The notes under the pieces are model-generated. The model saw only the letters and a program-made list of their open reading frames with translations. It searched no databases and was not told the DNA's origin. The position numbers and the translations under genes are program-made. From Micrococcales bacterium (GTDB lineage: Bacteria; Actinomycetota; Actinomycetes; S36-B12; UBA10799), in NCBI GenBank assembly GCA_016703125.1, contig JADJCR010000003.1:372001-436000 (forward strand): a DNA stretch of 64,000 bases, written 5' to 3'. Shown one piece after another: positions 35,676 through 42,468 of the stretch (the stretch's first letter is position 1; the number at the start of each line of letters is the position of its first letter).

Positions 35676-36786
35676 TGGACGCCCGGGCGCGCATCGCGCA
35701 ATCTTCCCGGCTCGTGGTCAAGATCGGCTCGTCCTCACTGACCGATGCCGCCGGTGGGCTGCACCAGCAGCACCTCGACCAGTTGGTGGCGGCGCTGGTC
35801 CGCAACGTGCGGGCAGGCGTGCAGTTGATCCTCGTGTCATCGGGATCCATCGCAGCCGGGACACCGGCCCTGGGTCTGACGAAGCCGCCGCGGGACCTCG
35901 CCACGCAGAAGGCTGCGGCCAGTGTGGGCCAAGGCATCCTGCTGGCGCACTACACCGCGCAGTTCGGGGAGCACGGCATCCGTGTGGGGCAGATCCTGCT
36001 CACCGCCGAGGACCTCATCCGGCGCACCCACTACCGCAATGCCCAGCGCACCCTGGGCCGGCTGCTGGAACTCGGCGTGCTGCCCATCGTCAACGAGAAC
36101 GACACTGTGGCGACCGACGAGATCCGGTTCGGGGACAACGATCGGCTCGCCGCGCTGGTGGCCCACGTCGTGCAAGCCGACGGCCTGGTGCTGCTCACCG
36201 ACATCGACGGCGTGTACGATCGCCCCCGTCCCAGGCGGGTGCATCTCACATCCAGACCGTGACCGGTGCGCAGGACCTGGCTGGCGTGAGTCTCGGGGGC
36301 CAGGGGTCCGGGATCGGCCGGGGCGGCATGGCCACCAAGGTGCAGGCCGCGCTCATGGCCAGCGAGGCGGGGATCCCGGTCGTGCTGACCTGCGCCGACC
36401 AGGTCTCCCAGGCGCTGCTCGGCGAGGTGACCGGGACCGTGTTCGAGCCGTCGGGTAGGCGCCGTTCACCGCGTCAGATGTGGCTGGCACATGCGACGAC
36501 AGCGCGTGGCGCCGTCCAGATCGACGCCGGTGCGGTGAGGGCCCTGCGTCAGCGTCAGGCCTCGCTGCTCGCGGCTGGCGTCGTGGGGGTGTCGGGAGGG
36601 TTCGTGGCCGGGGAACCGGTGGACATCGTGGGTCCCGACGACGCAGTCGTCGCCCGCGGCCTGGTCGGTTACGACGCCGCTGAGTTCGACCGCCTGGTGG
36701 GGCGCACCACCGCCCAGTTGATCGCGGAGTTCGGCCCGGACTACGAACGGGAGATCGTGCACCGCGACGACCTCGTGCTGCTGTGA
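35675..36786 (+). pseudogene. proB: glutamate 5-kinase, -1 frameshift
   Basis: Would encode a 370-residue ProB with kinase and PUA domains, first step of proline synthesis. Frame 1 carries the kinase domain (VVKIGSSSLTD, LVSSGSIAAG, NENDTVATDEIRFGDND) as far as DIDGVYDRP. The rest (GGMATKVQAALMASEAGIPV and the PUA part from about residue 280) is in another frame. The break is at the C5 run 36223-36227. Restoring one C gives DGVYDRPPSQAGASH, a continuous family sequence. It is either a real mutation or a homopolymer error. It starts within the obgE stop and precedes proA. Confidence 0.85.
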
Positions 36787-36837
36787 AGTACCGCTGACCC
36801 GTGGCGCTGCGTACGCGAGTCTTGAGAGACTGAGCCC

Positions 36838-38112
36838 ATGAGTCATGCCTCGGCTGAAGAAGTCCGCGCCGTCGGGATGCGGGCGCGTGCCGCATCCGCC
36901 ACCCTGCGCACCCTGCACCGCGATCAGAAGGACGCCGGACTGACTGCCATCGCCGACGCGCTGCAGGCCCGTTCGGCACAGATCATCGGGGCCAACGACG
37001 CCGACGTGGAGGCGGCGCGCGCAGCGGGTACGGATCCGGGCATCATCGACCGGCTCACACTGACCGAACAGCGGCTGGCCGACATCGCGCAAGCAGTGCG
37101 TCAGGTGGCGGCTCTGCCGGACCCGGTGGGCGACGTCCTGCGCGGATACACGCTGCCCAACGGCTTGCGGGTGCGGCAGGTGCGCGTGCCGCTCGGGGTC
37201 ATCGGGATGATCTACGAGGCCCGGCCCAATGTCACGGTGGACGCCGCGGCGCTGTGCCTGAAGAGCGGCAACGCAGTGCTGCTGCGCGGATCGGCCAGTG
37301 CCGCCCACAGCAACCAGGTCCTCATCGAGGTCATGCGGGAGGCGTTGGCAGGGACGGACGTCCCGCGTGATGCGATCTGCCAGGTACCCGGTCTCACGCA
37401 TGAGAGCGTGGAGCACCTCACCCGGTCCCGCGGCATCGTCGACGTGGTCATCCCCCGCGGCGGAGCTGGTCTGATCCAGGCCGTGGTGCGCAACAGCCTG
37501 GTGCCGGTGATCGAGACCGGTGTGGGTAACTGCCACGTCTACCTGCATGAGGACGCCCCGCTGGACCGTGCGGTGGAGATCGTGGTCAACTCCAAGACGC
37601 ACCGGGTCAGCGTGTGCAACGCGGCGGAGACCCTGCTGGTCCATCAGGGAGCCGCTGACCGGCTGCTGCCGGCCGTGCTCGCCGCGCTCAAGGACCGCGG
37701 CGTCACGGTGCACGGGGACGAAGCGGCAGCGCCGTACGCCGCGCAGGTGGGCATCCCCTTCCGCCCGGTCAACGATCACGACTGGGCCGAGGAGTTCCTG
37801 ACCCTGGACATCGCTGTGGGGGTGGTGCCGGACCTGGAGGCGGCAATCGACCACATCGCGCGCTGGAGCAGTGGCCACACGGAGGCGATCGTGACCGACT
37901 CCGTGTCCGCGGCCACGCGGTTCGGGGACGCGGTGGATTCCGCGGCGGTGATGGTGAACGCCTCGACCCGGTTCACCGACGGCGAGCAGCTGGGCTTCGG
38001 CGCCGAGATCGGGATCTCCACGCAGAAACTGCATGCCCGCGGGCCGATGGGGCTCACGGAACTGACCTCCACGAAGTTCGTCGTCGAAGGTGACGGGCAC
38101 GTTCGCGCCTGA
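36838..38112 (+). CDS. proA: gamma-glutamyl phosphate reductase
   Basis: 424 residues, NADPH-dependent second step of proline synthesis. Aldehyde-dehydrogenase fold with EARPNVTVDAAALCLKSGNA near residue 128, RGGAGLI near residue 208, and the catalytic Cys in HRVSVCNAAETLL near residue 261. Intact, unlike proB 50 bp upstream. GAGACT, a weak -10 variant, sits six bases before the ATG, so it may also have its own start. Confidence 0.95.
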   Translation: MSHASAEEVRAVGMRARAASATLRTLHRDQKDAGLTAIADALQARSAQIIGANDADVEAARAAGTDPGIIDRLTLTEQRLADIAQAVRQVAALPDPVGDVLRGYTLPNGLRVRQVRVPLGVIGMIYEARPNVTVDAAALCLKSGNAVLLRGSASAAHSNQVLIEVMREALAGTDVPRDAICQVPGLTHESVEHLTRSRGIVDVVIPRGGAGLIQAVVRNSLVPVIETGVGNCHVYLHEDAPLDRAVEIVVNSKTHRVSVCNAAETLLVHQGAADRLLPAVLAALKDRGVTVHGDEAAAPYAAQVGIPFRPVNDHDWAEEFLTLDIAVGVVPDLEAAIDHIARWSSGHTEAIVTDSVSAATRFGDAVDSAAVMVNASTRFTDGEQLGFGAEIGISTQKLHARGPMGLTELTSTKFVVEGDGHVRA

Positions 38113-38127
38113 GCCGGGGGCACTGGG

Positions 38128-38133
38128 TAGAGT
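38128..38133 (+). promoter_or_regulatory. -10 box TAGAGT before the 52-residue membrane protein
   Basis: TAGAGT ends six bases before ATG 38140, the same leaderless geometry as rpiA and folC. It supports the reality of this short gene. Confidence 0.45.
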
Positions 38134-38139
38134 GCCTGC

Positions 38140-38298
38140 ATGGGAAACGCGGTCGTGGTTCTGAGCAACGTCCTGGCCAATACGGAGGGTGAGGAGGGGG
38201 AGGCGGCCCACGCTTCGCCGTACGCCTACGGCGCGGTCGCCCTGATCGTGCTCCTGCTCCTGCTGTTCCTCGTCACACGCATCAACGTCGACCGCTGA
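38140..38298 (+). CDS. small single-pass membrane protein upstream of nadD
   Basis: 52 residues that I translated directly. A short N-terminal part with an acidic patch (TEGEEGEAAHAS) is followed by one strong helix (AVALIVLLLLLFLVTRI) ending in basic residues near the C-terminus. Small membrane proteins at this position (proA, small ORF, nadD) are common in actinobacteria and are unnamed. The -10 box with leaderless spacing and the two-base gap to nadD support it. Function unknown. Confidence 0.7.
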   Translation: MGNAVVVLSNVLANTEGEEGEAAHASPYAYGAVALIVLLLLLFLVTRINVDR

Positions 38299-38300
38299 CA

Positions 38301-38882
38301 ATGGCTGCGCGCCGCAGGATCGGCGTCATGGGAGGGACCTTCGACCCGATCCACATCGGACATCTCGCGGCGGCTGCACACGTCCAGCACCACCTGGCCC
38401 TCGACGAGGTGGTGCTCGTTCCCACCGGACAGCCCTGGCAGAAGTAGGACCGGTCGGTGACGGATGCGGAGCACAGGTACGTCATGGCGGTCCTTGCCAC
38501 CGATCGCACCTCCTTCCGGGTCAGCCGGGTGGACATCGACCGGCAGGGACCGACCTTCACCGTGGACACCCTGCGCGACCTGCACCGCGAGTACCACCCG
38601 GCCGATCTGTTCTTCATCATGGGATCGGACGCCCTGTCCGGAGTTGCGACATGGCGGGACCCGGATGCCGTCCTCGAGCTGGCGCATATTGTGGGGGTGA
38701 CCCGCCCGGGCCATCCGAGCAGCAACAATCTGCCCCACGGGGCTGCGACCCTTCTGGAGATACCGAGTTTGGACGTCTCATCGACGATGTGCCGTGAACG
38801 TCTCCAGCGCGGACAGCCCATCGACTTCCTGGTCCCGGCGCCGGTGGTCGACTACATCCGCAAGCAACAGCTCTATCGCTGA
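38301..38882 (+). pseudogene. nadD: nicotinate-nucleotide adenylyltransferase with in-frame TAG
   Basis: NadD makes the dinucleotide in NAD synthesis. Codons 1-48 read RRIGVMGGTFDPIHIGHL (nucleotide-binding GGTFDPIHxGH) to PTGQPWQK. Codon 49 is TAG (38445-38447), and the same frame then continues perfectly (DAEHRYVMAVLATD, FFIMGSDAL, ISS-type IPSLDVSSTMCRERL, FLVPAPVVDYI) to TGA at 38882. Homologues have a sense codon there, often Ser, and TCG to TAG is one change. Internal start GTG 38457 would lose the nucleotide-binding motif. TAG ends many genes here, so recoding is unlikely. Confidence 0.9.
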
Positions 38883-40012
38883 TGCACAGACGAGCCGACG
38901 CCTCGGTAGCCCTCCTGCTGGTCGTCATCGCGGCGACGGTGGGGATTCTCGTCTCCCGTCAGCAGCCCGTCGTGCCCCCGCCGGACGACCCGCCGGGGCC
39001 CGCCCCTCGCACCCTGCTGGTCCAACTGCGCGACTCCCGGCTCCTTGCTCAGGGGTCCGTAATCATGGGGGTCGAGAAGGACTCGCGCCTGGCGAACCTG
39101 TGGTGGACCGGGCAGTGGTGGATCGACCAGATCGGCGTTCAGGAGGTCAGCGCCGCGGAACTCGGTCGCAAACCCGTGCCGTACCTCGTGGACACTGTCC
39201 AGAACCAGTTGGGGGTCCGGGTCGATGATGCCTGGGTGCTCGACCGGCTCGCGTTCGCCGGCCTCGTGGACGCGGTGTCCGGGGTCCGGCTGGAGATTCC
39301 GCAGGTGACCGTCTACGTCACGGACGATGACACCACGGCCGTGCTGCCTGCCGGGATGCGCACGTTGGCGGGTGCGCAGGCCGCCGATTACGTCCTCGAC
39401 GCATCGCTGGTCGACGAGCAGGCGAGATTGCAGCGGTTCCAAGCGGTGTGGGATCAGATCGTTCGACGGTTCCCGACCGATCCGGACAAGGCCCGGACCC
39501 TGGTGGTCTCCCTCGGCGCATTGTCGAAAGCCACGATGCCGGCCGAGCAGCTCGCAGTCCTCCTCGCCGACGCCCACGACCTGCGGATCACCGGGGACTA
39601 CGACGAGGTCCAGGTCGCCCTCGACGGGCAGAACGCCGTGCGTGTTCGACCGGCACAGGGAGTGCGCCGGGCCTACGCCCTCGACCCCTTCGCGACCGCC
39701 CGGCGCCTGAGCCGGGTCTTCGACGGGTTCGCCGGCCCCGACGAGCCAGTGGCCCGCGTCGCGTCGGTGGTGATCCGTAGCGAGGCGGTTCCTGAGATCC
39801 GCTCGCAGCTGAGCACCCGGTCCTGGCGCTCGGCCTGGGGGGGCCGCGCTATCACGAGTTCGACGACGGTGACGGTCGACCCGTCCGTGCCCGCTGCGCA
39901 GGTGGTGACCTTGGAACAGGCGCTGGGGATCACCCCGGGGAAGGATCCTGTCCCGCTGGCCGAGGCCAGGGTGGCCGTGGCTGCTGATGCCGCCGACCCT
40001 GTGGGATCGTGA
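38882..40012 (+). CDS. LCP (LytR-CpsA-Psr)-like membrane protein, degenerate
   Basis: 376 residues with an N-terminal helix (SVALLLVVIAATVGILVS) and an extracellular domain. The pattern PYLVDTVQNQLGVRVD, AGLVDAVSGVRLEIPQ and LPAGMRTLAGAQAADYVLD matches the order of LCP blocks. The charged Arg/Asp residues that bind the pyrophosphate in active LCP ligases are not evident near the N-terminus (MGVEKDSRLANLWW). It may be a non-catalytic relative. It occupies the slot after nadD, where LCP-like genes are common in actinobacteria. The ATG overlaps the nadD stop. Confidence 0.65.
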   Translation: MHRRADASVALLLVVIAATVGILVSRQQPVVPPPDDPPGPAPRTLLVQLRDSRLLAQGSVIMGVEKDSRLANLWWTGQWWIDQIGVQEVSAAELGRKPVPYLVDTVQNQLGVRVDDAWVLDRLAFAGLVDAVSGVRLEIPQVTVYVTDDDTTAVLPAGMRTLAGAQAADYVLDASLVDEQARLQRFQAVWDQIVRRFPTDPDKARTLVVSLGALSKATMPAEQLAVLLADAHDLRITGDYDEVQVALDGQNAVRVRPAQGVRRAYALDPFATARRLSRVFDGFAGPDEPVARVASVVIRSEAVPEIRSQLSTRSWRSAWGGRAITSSTTVTVDPSVPAAQVVTLEQALGITPGKDPVPLAEARVAVAADAADPVGS

Positions 40013-40016
40013 GGTC

Positions 40017-40367
40017 GTGACAATCGCTGCTGACACCAGGGTCCGGGTGGAGCGCGCCGCACAGGCGGCGTTCGGCAAGAAGGCTGCAGATGTGGTGGCC
40101 CTCGATGTCAGCGACCACCTGGCCCTCACCGACGCCTTCCTCATCTGCACGGGCGGCAACGAGCGGCAAGTCGACGCGATCGTCGACGGCGTCGAGGACG
40201 CCTTCGACGAACCGCCGGTGCGCCGCGAAGGCCAAGGCAAGGGCCGGTGGGTGCTGCTGGACTTCGGGGACTTCGTGGTGCATGTGCAGCATGCCGACGA
40301 GCGGGCCTTCTACGACCTGGAACGACTCTGGAAGGATTGCCCGGTCATCGAGGTGTCCGATGTCTGA
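40017..40367 (+). CDS. rsfS: ribosomal silencing factor RsfS
   Basis: 116 residues. Binds L14 and blocks subunit joining in starvation. Family blocks: KKAADVVALDVSDHLALTDAFLICTG near residue 21, GKGRWVLLDFGDFVVHVQHADERAFYDLERLW near residue 80. GTG 40017 is used because the upstream extension (MPPTLWDREV) has no match to the family. The gene overlaps the next by eight bases. The nadD-LCP-rsfS-phosphatase order is typical. Confidence 0.93.
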   Translation: MTIAADTRVRVERAAQAAFGKKAADVVALDVSDHLALTDAFLICTGGNERQVDAIVDGVEDAFDEPPVRREGQGKGRWVLLDFGDFVVHVQHADERAFYDLERLWKDCPVIEVSDV

Positions 40368-41010
40368 TCCACCTCGCCGGCTGGTGCTGTGGCGGCACGG
40401 GCGCACGGCCTGGAACCTCGAGCACCGGTTCCAGGGTCAGACGGACGTGCCCCTTGACGGTGTGGGGCGCAAACAGGCGCAGGCGGCCGCGCGCCTGCTC
40501 ATCGCTTTGCGGCCGCAGCACATCGTGAGCAGTGACCTCAGCCGGGCGCGTGACACCGCGGCCGCCCTGGCCGCGCGCTGTGGACTCGAGGTGGCCACCG
40601 ACCCTCGGCTGCGGGAGACCGATGGCGGCTCCTGGGAGGGGCGGCAGCGGGAGGAACTCCTGCGCACCGATCCGGACGCCTACCGCTCCTGGCTGGCCGG
40701 GGAGCCGGTGCGGCCCGGTGGCGACGGGGAGGCGCGGGCCGACGTGGGGGACAGGGTGATGGCGGCGGTGCAGGATGCGCTGGTGGGCGCGGACCCCGGC
40801 CGCACAGTCGTCGTCGTGACCCACGGTGGCGCTGCCCGCGCGGTCCTGGCCCCCCTGCTCAACCGGCCGTTCGAGCAACTGCGGTTCTTCGGGGTGATGC
40901 GGAACGCGGCCTGGAGCGTGTTCCTGGAAACTCCCGACGCGCAGACGCCGTGGAGCGTGCTGGAGTACAACGCCCGCTCGCTGCCGGAGCCGGCGGCGGC
41001 CGACGACTAG
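40360..41010 (+). CDS. histidine phosphatase family protein
   Basis: 216 residues, phosphoglycerate-mutase-like fold. RHG catalytic motif in VLWRHGRTAWNLEHRFQG near residue 11, SSDLSRARDTA, E-rich RETDGGSWEGR, and the second His in VVTHGGAARAVL near residue 148. The genomic slot after rsfS often holds such a phosphatase. Proposed substrates range from glucosyl-3-phosphoglycerate to phosphoserine, and none can be fixed here. It converges on the CBS gene with only 12 bases between stops. Confidence 0.85.
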   Translation: MSDPPRRLVLWRHGRTAWNLEHRFQGQTDVPLDGVGRKQAQAAARLLIALRPQHIVSSDLSRARDTAAALAARCGLEVATDPRLRETDGGSWEGRQREELLRTDPDAYRSWLAGEPVRPGGDGEARADVGDRVMAAVQDALVGADPGRTVVVVTHGGAARAVLAPLLNRPFEQLRFFGVMRNAAWSVFLETPDAQTPWSVLEYNARSLPEPAAADD

Positions 41011-41022
41011 CAGGGACGTCGG

Positions 41023-41451
41023 CTAACTGCTGATGTAGGCCTGCAGGGCGTCGCGCTCGGTCTCCAGTTCGGCCAGGCGGGACTTGACGACGTCCCCGAT
41101 GCTGACGATCCCGATCAGTTCCTCGTCGACGATGACGGGGATGTGCCGGACCCGCTTCTGCGTCATCAGCCCCATCAATTCGGCGGTCGTGGCGCTCGGG
41201 TCACAGGTGACCACCACGGCGGTCATGATCTCGCGCACAGGGCGTTGCAGTGCCTCGGATCCGTGCGAGTGGGCAGCCCGGGCCACATCCCGCTCGGAGA
41301 CGATTCCGGTGACGTGGCGGCCGTCCTCGCTGACCACCGCCGCACCGATCTGGTGCTGGGCGAGTAGCGCCAGCAGGTCGCTCACGGAGGCGTCGGGCGG
41401 CACTGTGGCCACGAAGTCGCCCTTGGTCGTCAGGATGCTCGAGATCTTCAT
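41023..41451 (-). CDS. CBS-domain pair protein
   Basis: 142 residues made of two CBS domains (LLALLAQHQIGAAVVSEDGRHVTGIVSERDV and VTCDPSATTAELMGLM to HIPVIVDEELIGIVSIGDVV), a nucleotide-sensing module. A C-terminal helix (RLAELETERDALQAYI) may dimerise it. The Mycobacterium hypoxia-response protein of the same size is similar in layout. GGAAGGA lies just upstream of ATG 41451 on the minus strand. A much longer in-frame stretch upstream is antisense to leuS and degV and is not real. Confidence 0.85.
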   Translation of the reverse strand: MKISSILTTKGDFVATVPPDASVSDLLALLAQHQIGAAVVSEDGRHVTGIVSERDVARAAHSHGSEALQRPVREIMTAVVVTCDPSATTAELMGLMTQKRVRHIPVIVDEELIGIVSIGDVVKSRLAELETERDALQAYISS

Positions 41452-41550
41452 GCCGGTCCTTCCACGCCGCTTGGCCATATCGTGCCGTGAAAGGCGGTCC
41501 CGTGTCATCCCTGTGCCTGATGCCGGGTGGGGGACGGCGATTCTGTCGGG

Positions 41551-41556
41551 TACAGT
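41551..41556 (+). promoter_or_regulatory. -10 box TACAGT of tRNA-Ala
   Basis: TACAGT lies 12 bases upstream of the tRNA 5' end, leaving a short 5' leader for RNase P. Confidence 0.5.
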
Positions 41557-41568
41557 TGTGGGGGTCGA

Positions 41569-41641
41569 GGGGCTATAGCTCAGCTGGTAGAGCACTTGCA
41601 TGGCATGCAAGGGGTCTGGGGTTCGAGTCCCCATAGCTCCA
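41569..41641 (+). tRNA. tRNA-Ala (anticodon GGC)
   Basis: Starts GGGGCTATAGCTCAGCTGG. The acceptor stem GGGGCTA/TAGCTCC has one G-U pair, the anticodon stem CTTGC/GCAAG encloses ATGGCAT (anticodon GGC), and the T arm has GGTTCGAGTCC. CCA is not encoded. A strong terminator follows within four bases. Confidence 0.95.
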
Positions 41642-41644
41642 CTG

Positions 41645-41672
41645 AACCCCCGGGTGATCCTCGGGGGTTTTT
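41645..41672 (+). terminator. rho-independent terminator after tRNA-Ala
   Basis: AACCCCCG / CGGGGGTT stem (41645-41652 with 41662-41669) with a 9-base loop, running into TTTTT. Classic intrinsic terminator. Confidence 0.9.
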
Positions 41673-41709
41673 CATTCCTCCGTGGAGATGGCGAGGGGGT
41701 CCGGTACCG

Positions 41710-42420
41710 GTGAGGGTGCTCGTCGTCGGCGACTCGCTGACCTTCCACGGGCCCGACCAGGCACACCCGCCCGGTGACCCCCGACTGTGGCCCAATCTGC
41801 TGGCCGCCGACCTCGGTGGCGACGTCGATGTCGCTGCGGGAGTGGGTTGGACTGCGCGCGAGGCCTGGTGGGCGCTCACCCGGGATCCGAAACTCTGGGG
41901 CGAGTACTTGCCGCGGGCGCAGGCCCTGGTGATCGCGGTGGGCGGCATGGATGCGCTGCCGGCTGCGATCCCGACCTATTTGCGGCAGGGGATCTCGTAC
42001 ATCCGGCCGGGCTGGCTGCGGCGCCGCGTGCGTGGGGTGTACACGGGGTTCTCGCCGCGGGTGATGGCGGCGCTCGGCGGGCCGCTGCGGCAACTCCCGC
42101 AGAGCGCCACCGATCACTACCTGTCCCGGATCGTGCAGGCCGTACGAACCTGGTACCCCGACCTGCCGATCCTGCTGCTGACGCCAAGCCCCCACGACTC
42201 GTCCTTGTACCCGACATTGCGCTTCCACCCCACAGCCGTCGCCGCGGCCCGGCGCTGGGCGCAGGCGCACGACGTGGTCCTCGTCGACATCGAGCAGGCC
42301 GCGCAACGCGGGCTGGACAACGGCTGGGTGAATGCCGACGGCATGCACTGGGGCTGGCAGACGCACGCCGAGATCGCCGGGATGGTCTCCGAGGCGCTGC
42401 GCGCGGCCTCGGTACCCTGA
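41710..42420 (+). CDS. SGNH/GDSL-family hydrolase
   Basis: 236 residues. Block I VLVVGDSLTFHG near residue 3 carries the catalytic Ser, and block V ADGMHWGWQTH near residue 211 the Asp-x-x-His. The middle shows a Gly oxyanion candidate (AVGGMDALP). No signal peptide, so probably cytoplasmic. The substrate (ester or acyl group) is unknown. GTG 41710 is used because MRVLVVGDS starts the first strand. GAGGGGG is 13-19 bases upstream. The in-frame sequence further upstream runs through tRNA-Ala. Confidence 0.8.
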   Translation: MRVLVVGDSLTFHGPDQAHPPGDPRLWPNLLAADLGGDVDVAAGVGWTAREAWWALTRDPKLWGEYLPRAQALVIAVGGMDALPAAIPTYLRQGISYIRPGWLRRRVRGVYTGFSPRVMAALGGPLRQLPQSATDHYLSRIVQAVRTWYPDLPILLLTPSPHDSSLYPTLRFHPTAVAAARRWAQAHDVVLVDIEQAAQRGLDNGWVNADGMHWGWQTHAEIAGMVSEALRAASVP

Positions 42421-42468
42421 TACCGGGCCCTGTGGGTCCGCATCTGACCACCACGCAAGGGGACATTC

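Noticed and set aside
38445..38447. UAG reassignment or pyrrolysine/selenocysteine-type recoding in nadD
   Set aside because: TAG terminates many intact genes here, no recoding element is seen, and the position is not a known special residue in NadD.
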